Part shown: positions 21,147 to 30,655 of the stretch, one piece after another | Position numbering within the stretch: position 1 is the stretch's first letter | How the letters are laid out: every line of letters begins with the position of its first letter | Source of the DNA: Bicyclus anynana | Taxonomy: Eukaryota > Arthropoda > Insecta > Lepidoptera > Nymphalidae | Direction of reading: 5' to 3' | Assembly: GCF_947172395.1 (NCBI RefSeq) | Contig: NC_069108.1 | Coordinates: 1,031,501 to 1,095,500 of the forward strand | DNA length: 64,000 nucleotides | Program-made: the position numbers and the translations under genes | The notes under the pieces: generated by a model | What the model saw: only the letters and a program-made list of their open reading frames with translations | What the model was told of the DNA's origin: nothing | Databases searched by the model: none

Positions 21147-21735
21147 TGGTATCTCAGTGTATCATTCAGATAATAATCAATCACTACGTTTTCATCGTAT
21201 TTTCGTTTTTCAAATACCGATTTAACAGTTTTTCAACGAAATTACATAATTATCGTCATTTTACATAAGTCAATCCGTATAGTAGTAGAAGTAGCAAGTA
21301 ATTATTAACAAAAAAAAATTACGTAATATTTGTGAAATGTTCATGTTATATGATTTTTTTTTATTCTTTACAAGTTAGCCCTTGCCCTTGACTACAATCT
21401 CACCTGATGGTAAGCGATGATGCAATCTAAGATGGAAGCGGGCTAACTTGTTAGGAGGAGGATTAACATTCACACCCCTTTCGGTTTCTACACGACGTAG
21501 TACCGGAACGCTAAATCGCTTGGCGGTACGTCATGTCGGTAGGGTGGTAACTAGCCACGGCCAAAGCCTCCTACCAGTCAATTGTTGATTGTTAAGACAT
21601 CATTGCCACTTGATGTAAAATGGTGTAGTCAATGTTATTTCGTTGAAATAATTAAGTTAAATGATCACAAAACCGAAAATACGACGAAAATCTATGTAGT
21701 GACTCATTGCTTGAATGGTATACTAAAATACCTAA
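21147..21735. mobile_element. Long-TIR MITE, family 1, copy 2 (SINE nested in its centre)
   Basis: The left arm has GGTATCTCAGTGTATCATTC, TTTTCATCGTATTTTCGTTT and TTTCAACGAAATTACATAAT. The right arm has these in reverse (TTATTTCGTTGAAATAATTA, GAAAATACGACGAAAATC, GAATGGTATACTAAAATACC). A SINE-A copy lies between the arms. Confidence 0.78.
21353..21580 (-). mobile_element. SINE family A, 5'-truncated
   Basis: An oligo-T start (A tail on the minus strand), then ATTCTTTACAAGTTAGCCC, GCTAAATCGCTTGGCGGTAC and CTAGCCACGGCCAAAGCC. The tRNA-like head is missing, as expected from incomplete reverse transcription. It is inserted inside a MITE. Confidence 0.85.
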
Positions 21736-22180
21736 GTTAACTAATAAAGCCGCACTGGTATTGCTTTATTGCAGTCGAGCTTTGTTACAAAATGCCAAAA
21801 GTCTGACCATAGACGTAGACTATAATCGATGACGTCACAAATTGACTATAATTTAGAACGCAACGAACGACTTCGACGTTATCGGTCAAAGGTTCTTCTT
21901 CTTCTTCTTGGTTCTATGGCTCCGCGCGTCGAGCGATTGAGCCAGTATCAAGTGCTTTTTTTTTTTTTTTTTTTTTTTTTTTCCGTTATTTAAAACGAGG
22001 AAACTTGTTTAATTATAAAACTCGAAATTTTGAAGGTACGGAAATTTTAGAAAGGATCAGAAAAGGAAAGGAAATATAAAATAGAATACTTATACTGAAT
22101 ATTTACAATTAAATACTAATCATTCATTTTCAATACTATATATAATATATTTACATAAAAAATTGTACATCTAAAAGTAT

Positions 22181-25100
22181 TTACAACTTAATATCATTAA
22201 TTAGGATAAAAGAGGAAAAAAGTTTATATATACAAGGTTTATCATAGGACAAGAGGATGTCAACGGAAGTAGGAAGTGGGATGTGGAAAAGAATAAGGTC
22301 CTTGTAAAATGATTCTCGATTAAATTTTGGACATGATAAAAATATGTGATTAAGGTCACCCACTTCACCACACTCGCACAAATCACTGCTCACAATTCCA
22401 AATTTCGCAAGTTGAACAGGAGAGCAAACGTGGCCCAAACGCATACGCGTCAAGATACATGTTACCCTCCTGCTCAATTTTATCCTTGAGAACCATGGCT
22501 TTGTCGGAATAAAGTTTTGTATCCTAGCAAAGGCTTTGCCCTTTGATTGGCTGGAAATTGACCAAGCCACTTTCCAGGACTCCTGAAGTGAACGTTTTGT
22601 CAGTGTACACAAATCATAGGCGTAGTTACAATAGTCTGCCATATCTCCGCATGAAATAGCCTCATTGGCAAGCTGATCAGCACGTTCATTTCCAGGAATG
22701 CCTGAGTGACCTGGTACCCAGGAAAACACCACTGAATAGCCTTTTTCATTACATGTAAGTAGAAGTGTTCTAATTTTTAAAATAATATGATGAATTTGAG
22801 CAGACTTAAAAGGACATCTAGATAGAGCTTGCAGAGCACTCATAGAGTCCGTAAATATAATGGATTTCTTAAGTTTAGCAAGAAGAATATATTCAACAGA
22901 TTTAAACAAACCAAGGCATTCTCCAGTAAATACAGATGATTCAGGTGGAAGTTTTATTTTCTGAACAATATCATATTGAAAATGAAAAACTCCAACTCCT
23001 ACTATACCATCTGATGCATGCTTAGAAGCGTCACTATATATATAATGATAATCATTAAATTCATTTTCTTTTAATATGTTTACAAACAGAGGAGCTTCAA
23101 ATTGATTTCTTGGAATATCTGGATTGATTCTAACATCCGGAGAGGTTATTAATGCATTATATTTAATACCGAAAGTAGGGTAACAATATGTACTATACAT
23201 CGGCGCTTGTATGGAGCAAAATATTCGATAGCTTTTGATAAGACACGGGGGAGATTTATGGGACCAATACGAACAAGTGTCTGTAAATTCCAGAAGGAGT
23301 TGGAGTTTATTACGTAAAGGATGATATGAAAATTGCATAGCTTTAAATATATACCTATCAGATAGAAATTGTCGTCTTAAACATAAAGGTGGTTCAACAC
23401 ACTCTATTTGCATAGCATTGATAGGGCTAGATTTCATAGCTCCAAGGATGATCCTTAAAGCTTTGACTTGTACGCAATCTAATTTACTAAGAGCTACGGC
23501 ACTACATGGCTGTAGAACAAAAGTGGCGTAATCTAGCAAGCTACGAATTAAGGCATTATAAATAAGACGTAAGGACGCAGAATGAGCACCCCACCAGACA
23601 CCAGTTAGACACCTGATCATATTTAGGTTTCTTTCACATTTAGTTACAATATAGTTACAGTGAGGAACTCCGGTAAGTTTGGAGTCTAAAATAACTCCCA
23701 AGAATTTTACCTCAGATTTTACAGGGATAGGATTATCCATATAAAGTACGTTAAACTCAGGAATGATTCTCTTTCTAGAAAATAAAACCACAGTACTTTT
23801 AGTAACCGATAATTCCAGACCATTGAGATTTAACCATTTATTTAATTTAAAAAGGGAAGACGATAAATATTTACTTGCATTTTGTATACACTTGTCCGAG
23901 ATATATAGTAAGAGATCATCTGCGTATTGCAAGACGTTTACGTTTGTGTTTAAAAATATCTCTAAGTCACAAGTATATACATTATACAGCAATGGACTAA
24001 GGACCGACCCCTGCGGTAGGCCTCTCCATACCAGCCTTGAAAGTTGAGTACCGTTGTGTAGGTCTAATTTAATACATCTCTCAGAAAGCATATTGATGAT
24101 AAATTTGATTAATATTTGGGGAACATGGAGGTCATGTAATTTATTGTGTAAGACGGAGATCAACACATTATCGTACGCTGAGCTAATGTCAAGAAAAGCC
24201 GCAAGAACTGCCTCATTCTTCGAGAATCCTAACCTAATATCCGAAACAAGTATACTAATATTGTCTATGGTGCTACGACCTTTTCTAAATCCCAGCTGAT
24301 TGGCTGTCAAAATATTGTTATGTTCAATGAAAAATTCTAACCTATTTTTAACAAGATGCTCAACTAATTTGGCAAGAACAGAAGAGAGGGCAATTGGACG
24401 AAAAGAAGAAACATCAGAGGCTGGTTTATTAGGTTTTAATATGGGAACTATGATTTGTGTTTTCCAAGAAGAAGGAATGTTACCAGACAACATAATTGCA
24501 TTAATAACACACAAATAATAGTTCAAAGAAGCGTCATTGCAGTTAATCAAGAATGAGTATGTAATACCGTCTTCGCCTGGAGATGAGTCTTTAACATAAG
24601 ACAACACCCCTTTCAGTTCGGATAAACTAAAGGGGGCATTAAGGTCTGTATGACTACATGGTACAGAGTAAGGAATACAGCACTGGGCATTATTAAAGTT
24701 TGGAACATATGGAGGAGCCAACTTGTCTATAAATTGATCGGCTAGCTCAATTGGTAAGGTACCTGATGAAGATGAATAGAAAGCCGACTTAAATCTTCTA
24801 ATATTTCTCCAAACTAACGATGGGCAAATATCTGGACTTATGGATTCGCAAAATCGTCTCCAACCCTCAAATTTCTTCTTTTTGAGAAGCTTGCTAGTTG
24901 AACGAGCTATTTGGGTATATATTTCAAAGTTCTCTGCAGTCATCACAGAACAATATTTTTTTTCAGCCTCTTTCCGTTGCTTGATGGCTATAGTGCACTC
25001 ATGATCCCACCAAGGAGGAAATGGAATTTTACCCTGTCTATTACATTTTAATGGAAATAAAGTGTTAGCAGCATCAATTAAAATTTTAGTAAACTCATTT

Positions 25101-25885
25101 GAACATATTGTTTCATTACCACCATTAACAATAGGAAGACTAGATATCTTTTGATCAACATAATGTTTAAATGTATTCCAGTTATCTGGCAGTTTATGCT
25201 TTAGTTTAGAACTATATTGTAGATTAGAATAAGGGCTAGAGATAGGTAAAGTAAGTACAATAGGTGCATGATCACTGCCATAAGTGTGGTCAAGTACACT
25301 CCAGGATATCAGAGAGGCTAAACTTGGAGAGCAAAGTGACAAGTCTGGAGCACTAGGGCCTTCACCAGGACGAGTGCGTCGAGTTGGAGTCCCATCATTC
25401 AATATACATACATTTTGAGAATCTAAAATATCTGTCATCAATTCACCATAATAGTTAGTGTTAAAACTTCCCCATGATTGATTTTGACAGTTGAAATCCC
25501 CAAGTACTAAGTATGGGCAAGGCAAAGTAGATAATAATTGACTAAACTCATTATATAAGGAAGTGGAAGGGTGAGGTATGTACACAGAAATAATACAAAT
25601 TTTATTTACAATCACAGCAATGGCATTAATGCCATCACTGAGAGGAGGGAGAGAAAAAATCTTATATGAAAAAGTGTTCTTAATGAGAATGGCCACTCCA
25701 CCAAACCCATCAAATCTATCACTTCTTACAGTAACAAAACCAGAGATCCTAAAGGGAAACTCTGATTTTAACCATGTCTCAGAGAGACATATAGCCATAG
25801 GCTTATATTTATTTAATAAGTAAATAATATCTGTTTTTTTGCTAACAGCACTCCTACAGTTCCACTGAAGGATTTTGTGGTCCAT
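22181..25885 (-). CDS. Non-LTR retrotransposon ORF2: endonuclease, reverse transcriptase, RNase H
   Basis: This 1234-residue polyprotein nicks target DNA and copies the element RNA into it. It starts with an apurinic-type endonuclease: LQWNCR (Asn9), SETW (Glu36), VLGDFN (Asp130, Asn132) and SDH (204-206). The RT domain follows: FRPIALSS near 495, FLDISSAYD (Asp566), RGLPQGSVLSP near 621 and the catalytic YADD at 654-657. An RNase H domain carries Asp952 (YSDAS), Glu989 (GEC), Asp1013 (TDS), His1060 (VPGHSG) and Asp1070 (NERAD). Near the C-terminus CECGEVGDLNHIFLSC (1170-1185) is the CCHC-like finger common in such proteins. All expected catalytic residues are present. Its ATG overlaps the end of ORF1 by 32 nt in another frame, so translation probably depends on reinitiation or frameshifting. 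Confidence 0.96.
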   Translation of the reverse strand: MDHKILQWNCRSAVSKKTDIIYLLNKYKPMAICLSETWLKSEFPFRISGFVTVRSDRFDGFGGVAILIKNTFSYKIFSLPPLSDGINAIAVIVNKICIISVYIPHPSTSLYNEFSQLLSTLPCPYLVLGDFNCQNQSWGSFNTNYYGELMTDILDSQNVCILNDGTPTRRTRPGEGPSAPDLSLCSPSLASLISWSVLDHTYGSDHAPIVLTLPISSPYSNLQYSSKLKHKLPDNWNTFKHYVDQKISSLPIVNGGNETICSNEFTKILIDAANTLFPLKCNRQGKIPFPPWWDHECTIAIKQRKEAEKKYCSVMTAENFEIYTQIARSTSKLLKKKKFEGWRRFCESISPDICPSLVWRNIRRFKSAFYSSSSGTLPIELADQFIDKLAPPYVPNFNNAQCCIPYSVPCSHTDLNAPFSLSELKGVLSYVKDSSPGEDGITYSFLINCNDASLNYYLCVINAIMLSGNIPSSWKTQIIVPILKPNKPASDVSSFRPIALSSVLAKLVEHLVKNRLEFFIEHNNILTANQLGFRKGRSTIDNISILVSDIRLGFSKNEAVLAAFLDISSAYDNVLISVLHNKLHDLHVPQILIKFIINMLSERCIKLDLHNGTQLSRLVWRGLPQGSVLSPLLYNVYTCDLEIFLNTNVNVLQYADDLLLYISDKCIQNASKYLSSSLFKLNKWLNLNGLELSVTKSTVVLFSRKRIIPEFNVLYMDNPIPVKSEVKFLGVILDSKLTGVPHCNYIVTKCERNLNMIRCLTGVWWGAHSASLRLIYNALIRSLLDYATFVLQPCSAVALSKLDCVQVKALRIILGAMKSSPINAMQIECVEPPLCLRRQFLSDRYIFKAMQFSYHPLRNKLQLLLEFTDTCSYWSHKSPPCLIKSYRIFCSIQAPMYSTYCYPTFGIKYNALITSPDVRINPDIPRNQFEAPLFVNILKENEFNDYHYIYSDASKHASDGIVGVGVFHFQYDIVQKIKLPPESSVFTGECLGLFKSVEYILLAKLKKSIIFTDSMSALQALSRCPFKSAQIHHIILKIRTLLLTCNEKGYSVVFSWVPGHSGIPGNERADQLANEAISCGDMADYCNYAYDLCTLTKRSLQESWKVAWSISSQSKGKAFARIQNFIPTKPWFSRIKLSRRVTCILTRMRLGHVCSPVQLAKFGIVSSDLCECGEVGDLNHIFLSCPKFNRESFYKDLILFHIPLPTSVDILLSYDKPCIYKLFSSFILINDIKL

Positions 25886-27419
25886 TATTATTAAAGTTTT
25901 GGTTTAAAGCTGTCAGTAAAGAATTGGCGACGTTGGACGGTAAAAAGTTAGTATTTGAAAATGAACAACTAGAATTTGAAAGTAATTTGATAAGTTCCAA
26001 AATTATTTCAGCAATAGATTGCTGAGGGATTGTATTTGATCTCTGTTTTAAAACATAACCATCAGGCATTTGAGAATTGTGATTATTATATTCATTGTTA
26101 ATTGTTTCATGCATGGAGTGGTCATACCCTCTGGTTTGTTTAGGAGGGGCACGACGTTGAGTGAAAACAGTTTTTTTATGAGAACTGTTAGATGCCATAG
26201 GTTCATATGATCCAAAGCTAGAGGCAGGGTGTTTTTCATCGGACTTGGGAGGAGAGGAAGCTGCTACATCAGCATACAATTTTGATGTTGGAGGGTGGAT
26301 CTTGGCTGCTTCTGCATATGATAAACAGCTCTGGGCCATTGAAATTTTAATCTTTTGCTGTCTTGAGAACTCCGGACACACTTTACTAGTGGCAAAGTGG
26401 CGACCAGAGCAATGGAGACAGCAAGAGTTTTCATATATAACTGAACATGTTTCTGAGGTATGATCATCACCACATTTAAAACAACGTGGTTTTGATCTAC
26501 AGAGGACTTTAGTGTGGCCAAATTTGCAGCAGTTATAGCACTGTATTGTGGGAAAAATATATAGTTCTACCGGGAGAGCTGTGTAACACATGTACACCCT
26601 TTTAGGTAGCACTTGTCCATCAAAAGTCAGTACTACCATGTTGGTGTTGGAGAATGAAATTTTGCCATCAGTTATATTTTTCTTTTTGATTCTCCTAACC
26701 TTGATAATTTGGCCACATCCTATAGGAACAGTGATATTTTCCTGAATTTCTTCCTCCGACCATTCCTGGGGCACACCTTTTACAATACCAACTCTTGTAA
26801 TAGTGAAGCTAGGAATAAAAACTTTATAAGAAAGAGCAATTACAGAATTTTCAGTGAATAAATTTGCATCTTTATAATTTGTAAAAGCCATGGAAACTCT
26901 ATTTCTGCCAATACGCTTTAAACTACCATTGACAATGTTCTTAATGTTAATTTTTTTCAAATCTTTACCAAATTGGATTGGGTGTAAAGTAACAGGGTCC
27001 GTTGGGGATGATGTTATTTTTTGGACGTGAACAGTGAAAGGGCCTGAGTCTGATTCCACATATTTTCTGTTTAGTGGTTTTGTACTTTGTGGAGGGAAGG
27101 AGGTCGGTAAGTCAGTTTTTTCACTATTTTCGTTATTTATTTCAGTAGGAACTGATTTATCATCGGAGTCATCAGAACATTTACACTGATCATATACTTT
27201 TCCGTCTTTACTTTTACGTTTTTTAGAGTTGCAATGTCTGCACCTTTTACGGGGTTTACTACGTTTCCGTTCAGATTTAGGGAGAAGACCATCCTCCGTG
27301 TCCATTGAAGAGTCCTCAATGGTAATATTATATGCTACAGAAGGTGTTTTAGTAAACGTTAAAGGAGGTCCAGGGCCGGTTCCCGGACCGCCGGGATCGT
27401 CTGGGGGATCGACCCCCAT
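25854..27419 (-). CDS. Non-LTR retrotransposon ORF1: gag-like nucleic-acid-binding protein
   Basis: This 521-residue protein is expected to package the element RNA into a ribonucleoprotein. The start is acidic and Pro/Gly-rich. A basic stretch with a Cys/His cluster follows (residues 50-81, CRHCNSKKRKSKDG then CKC). After a central domain come three knuckles: C294-x2-C297-x4-H302-x4-C307; C313-x2-C316-x3-H320-x4-C325; and C334-x2-C337-x3-H341-x6-C348. This triple set is typical of ORF1 proteins of jockey-, I- and R1-type elements. The tail is Ser/Asn-rich. The stop TAG lies inside the beginning of ORF2. There is no frameshift or internal stop. The chosen ATG is the first after the 5' leader. 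Confidence 0.93.
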   Translation of the reverse strand: MGVDPPDDPGGPGTGPGPPLTFTKTPSVAYNITIEDSSMDTEDGLLPKSERKRSKPRKRCRHCNSKKRKSKDGKVYDQCKCSDDSDDKSVPTEINNENSEKTDLPTSFPPQSTKPLNRKYVESDSGPFTVHVQKITSSPTDPVTLHPIQFGKDLKKINIKNIVNGSLKRIGRNRVSMAFTNYKDANLFTENSVIALSYKVFIPSFTITRVGIVKGVPQEWSEEEIQENITVPIGCGQIIKVRRIKKKNITDGKISFSNTNMVVLTFDGQVLPKRVYMCYTALPVELYIFPTIQCYNCCKFGHTKVLCRSKPRCFKCGDDHTSETCSVIYENSCCLHCSGRHFATSKVCPEFSRQQKIKISMAQSCLSYAEAAKIHPPTSKLYADVAASSPPKSDEKHPASSFGSYEPMASNSSHKKTVFTQRRAPPKQTRGYDHSMHETINNEYNNHNSQMPDGYVLKQRSNTIPQQSIAEIILELIKLLSNSSCSFSNTNFLPSNVANSLLTALNQNFNNNGPQNPSVEL

Positions 27420-27614
27420 AGTATAGAAAAAACACTTACCAAATAATCAAATATGTATAATATTTACACAATTTTATATATAAATAAGTAATAATAATAT
27501 ACTAACAACTATTTTACACTCTACTGATCCACTTATTTACAATTATTTATAAACGAAAGCCAAAAACACGTCCGCCAAATCAAAAGTTTCCCGCGCTTTT
27601 TCCGGTCAAAGGTT

Positions 27615-28967
27615 ACACCGCGGGTAATTTGACGTTGATCGATCTGTGAATGAACTGTTAAATTGTTTTGCCTTTCAATTTCTTGTTTCATTCATTCCAT
27701 GTGCGAGTTCTTTTAATCAATGACTGTCCGACGCACCGCAGTTTTACCCGCGTAGTTCTCGTTCCCGTGAGAATAGTGGGCATGAAATATAGCTTGTGAC
27801 ATTCATAAATAACGCGGCATTCTAGTGGTAAAAAAAATTTGCAATATCGGTTCAGTAGATCCAGAGACTACCCCCTACAATACAAAGATTTTAAAATAGA
27901 GAAATTAGCGCGCCAAAACTGACGTGAAGAAAAGTGGCCAATTGTCTTAATTTCAATACAATGTAGTTTTGTGTTCAGGAACTGTTGAAACTGTACATAC
28001 ATAAATTGTGTAATAGTCCAGCCTAGTGTTAGGTTTTATCTGAGGAAAAATTCCTAGTTACCTGAATTTTTGTATACTTACACCTTTATTACGGTGTTGT
28101 AAGTAAGAAGAGTAAATGGAATATAAAATAAAGATATGAAAAATCGACATCGATATCGTGCCGGCTAAATAAGTTACAGAGGTCAAAAAGTCACGAAAAT
28201 TAGTTTTTCCCAAATATCATCATTTTAAAAATTGTTCCTCGTAAAATTGTATACAATAATGTCTTTTGCAGTTTTTATGTAAAACTAACAGTTTTCGAAT
28301 TAAAACGCTGAGAAAGCGACTAGAATGCACTCACATATGGTAGGTAATCTCAGATTGTTTCCCCAGATTGGGGTTTAAAATTACCTACTTAAATTACTGG
28401 ACTATAATGGAATTAAACACAAAAACTTGCATGTGTGCGCTCAGTGGAGTAGCTAATTCCGGATAATTTTTTGTTGTGATTTTTAACAATACCTTTACAT
28501 TTCTACATAACATACATATAGAAGTATAGATTACGTACGTATGCCTACAGCTAAAATTATAACTCGGGTTTCTAATTTCACCGTAGACCAGTAAAAACTG
28601 TGCATACCGAAAATTAAAAAAAAAAATGTACCCACACGTATTTTTCAACCGTTAGTGGAATATAGAAGTGGGTTCATTTTTTTTTAATCCTATCCATGTT
28701 TACGTGAGCTAGGAGCACGTTTTAATTAGAGGCGGAATTATGTCAACATTCGGTCTCGAATAAGGACATATTTAAAAACGGAGTTCGGTGATATTTTTAG
28801 ACCTAGACAGTTTAAAAAAAAATCTGCTCTAATTAATAGGAGATGGGATTTTTAGATCCTTGTAACTTACGGATTTTTTTTTTCAGATTGACGTAGAACC
28901 TCATCAATGGGACCTCGTCGGCATCACCACATTTAACAATAGTGTTTTCTGTATTCTGAGTCTTAAC
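27615..28967. other. No gene recognised
   Basis: AT-rich sequence after the LINE. It contains a diverged LINE-tail fragment near 27740-27900 (CCCGCGTAGTTCTCGTTCCC, AGATCCAGAGACTACC). A short stretch around 28890-28930 (TCAATGGGACCTCGTCGGCA) resembles the start of the CTTT-tailed element at 12860. Confidence 0.45.
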
Positions 28968-29057
28968 CACAGATTATTCAATAATATACAGATTGAGCGT
29001 ACGGAACAAGACGGTGTCGTAGCCGCTCCAAATATAAAATTCAAATAATTTTAATAA
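28968..29057 (+). repeat. Dispersed repeat D, copy 2, left part
   Basis: ACCACAGATTATTCAATAAT, GAGCGTACGGAACAAGACGG and GTCGTAGCCGCTCC match the start of the copy at 63776. The copy is split by the insert at 29058-29653 and resumes at 29654. Confidence 0.8.
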
Positions 29058-29653
29058 AAAAAATACAACCGACTTCAAAACCTAAAAGCGTATCCACTAA
29101 ACTAAAAAGTGAAAAATAACATCATAATATGTTCTACCTGCTGATCAGTATGAAGGCGGTGCTAAGCCGGTGTTGTCTTAATTTAAGCCAAACCGTTAAG
29201 GAGTTCCCTTAATTGTCCTTGGTCTTCATCACCAAACCCCTAAATGACAGTCACAACCTATCTATGTGGAAAGTTCTCATTAATACAAATTAATCAAGCC
29301 CAAACACAAGGTAACTGCTGTAAATCGTCGAGGAGTTTCCTCGTCTGTTTTATGGCTCCATCATCAGATCGATTTTAAACCTTCATGAAATTGTAGTGCT
29401 TAAAAGTACTAAATTAAAAAGTATACGAACACACTAGACACTCATATAATTTTCAAAAGTTCCCTTCAATTTCTCCAGGATTCCATCATCAGATCTTGAC
29501 ATGATGACAATGGGACCAAATGGGGACTACACCGTTTGAAACAAAAAAAGAATTTTTGAAATCGGTCCAGGCGTCTTTGAGTAATCGGTGTACATACATA
29601 AAAAAAAATACCGACCGAATTGAGAACCTCCTCCTTTTTGAAGTCGGTTAAAA
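29058..29653. mobile_element. About 600-bp insert bounded by AACCGACTTCAAAA inverted ends
   Basis: The left end AAATACAACCGACTTCAAAA and right end TTTTTGAAGTCGGTTAAAAA are inverted relative to each other. Inside are GGTGTACATACATAAAAAA, AATCGGTCCAGGCGTCTTTG and GAGAACCTCCTCC. A fragment of the same family lies at 39788-39842. It interrupts repeat D, so it is younger than that copy. Confidence 0.7.
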
Positions 29654-29815
29654 ACGAATACATTCTCGACACGAAGCGTCGCATCAGTAACTTTCAATAT
29701 TATTCACGAAAAATGGCGTCTTATGTTTTTAAATATTTTAAAAACTGTTCCCAATAACTATAGAAATAAGATGGAGTATTATTGGTAATTATTGATTAAT
29801 TTAACATCATTGTTA
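29654..29815 (+). repeat. Dispersed repeat D, copy 2, right part
   Basis: ACGAATACATTCTCGACACG, AAGCGTCGCATCAGTAACTT, AAAAATGGCGTCTTATG and AATAAGATGGAGTATT continue the copy interrupted at 29057, in the same order as at 63860-64000. Confidence 0.8.
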
Positions 29816-29874
29816 TTTTATGTATTAACTAGCGGACCCGCTCAAGCTTTGCTGTGACTTATTAATTTATTTAT

Positions 29875-30010
29875 TTGCACTTCTTCCCTATCCCTATCTT
29901 ACACTACCCTACTCCTACCCCTACCCCTATCCTACCCCTACCCTACCTCTACTCTACCCCTACCCTATCCCTATACCATAAACCTACCCTACCACTACCC
30001 TACCCTACCT
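29875..30010. repeat. CCCTA/CCCTACC-rich minisatellite
   Basis: Irregular repeats of CCCTA and CCCCTAC units follow ACTAGCGGACCCGCTCAAGC at 29828. The complementary GGGGTAGGGTA form occurs at 39100-39175 and 48895-48915, and a short piece at 31850. In each case LINE-derived tail sequence is adjacent. It is part of a dispersed element, not telomeric DNA. Confidence 0.7.
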
Positions 30011-30340
30011 CACTTAATTATAAAAACTATCCTTTGTAAAAAATCTTTAGCCTTTATGCTTTATGCCCCTCCAAGGCACGCTACGCCGTTGGCCCTATTA
30101 AAAGGTCACAGTACTTGTTCACGGTAAAAAAATTAACAATTAAATTAATTAACAATAGTTTTAATTTATTAAAAACTTTAATCAGAGCGGACGCTATCAA
30201 AAGCTGCGTCGGAAGGAACGGCGGCGATATTAATTGTACAACATTTCCGTGCTTTTGTGCGCTGTAACTGTTGAAACGGTCTATTTAGTGATAGAACGAG
30301 GGCCTGCGACAGCCAGAACTACCTCATTTTATGAAGTTTT

Positions 30341-30655
30341 GGCCCAGTGGTATGCGCGGTGGATTTACAAGATGGAGGTTCGGGGTTCGATCCCTGGCTG
30401 GGCCGATTGAGATTTTCTTAATTGGTCCAGGTCTGGCTGGTGGGAGGCTTCCGCCGTGGCTAGTTACCACCCTACCGGTAAAGACGTACCGCCAAGTGAT
30501 TTAGCGTTCCGATACGATGTCGTGTAGAAACCGAAAGGGGTGTGGATTTTCTTCCTCCTCTTAACAAGTTAGCCCGCTTCCATCTTAGATTGCATCGTCA
30601 CTTACCATCAGGTGAGATTGTAGTCAAGGGCTTACTTGTAAAGAATAAAAAAAAA
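30341..30655 (+). mobile_element. SINE family A, nearly full length
   Basis: GGCCCAGTGGTATGCGCGGT (A-box region), GGTTCGATCCCTGG (B box), CTAGTTACCACCCTACCGGT and AAGAATAAAAAAAAA as tail. The first bases of the tRNA-like head are altered. Confidence 0.9.

Larger units (their letters stand above)
21895..27602 (-). mobile_element. Full-length I-type-like non-LTR retrotransposon
   Basis: The 12-base duplication CGGTCAAAGGTT flanks it at 21883-21894 and 27603-27614. On the minus strand it runs from a 183-bp 5' leader through ORF1 (27419-25854) and ORF2 (25885-22181) to a 286-bp 3' UTR. That UTR contains a 27-nt A run (21956-21982), a terminal stem TGGCTC/GAGCCA and a final tail of five AAG units. 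Ending in a short simple repeat rather than poly(A) is typical of I-type elements. A gag-like ORF1 with three zinc knuckles, an AP-endonuclease, RT and RNase H also fit that group (I, and relatives such as LOA or R1). Both ORFs are uninterrupted and the duplications are identical, so the insertion is recent and possibly mobilisable. Exact clade needs a phylogeny. Confidence 0.95.

Noticed and set aside
23763..25823. Plus-strand ORFs inside the LINE
   Set aside because: Antisense shadows of the ORF2 reading frame.
29875..30010. CCCTA repeats as telomeric DNA
   Set aside because: Lepidopteran telomeres are TTAGG repeats; here the units are irregular and attached to LINE-derived ends at several sites.
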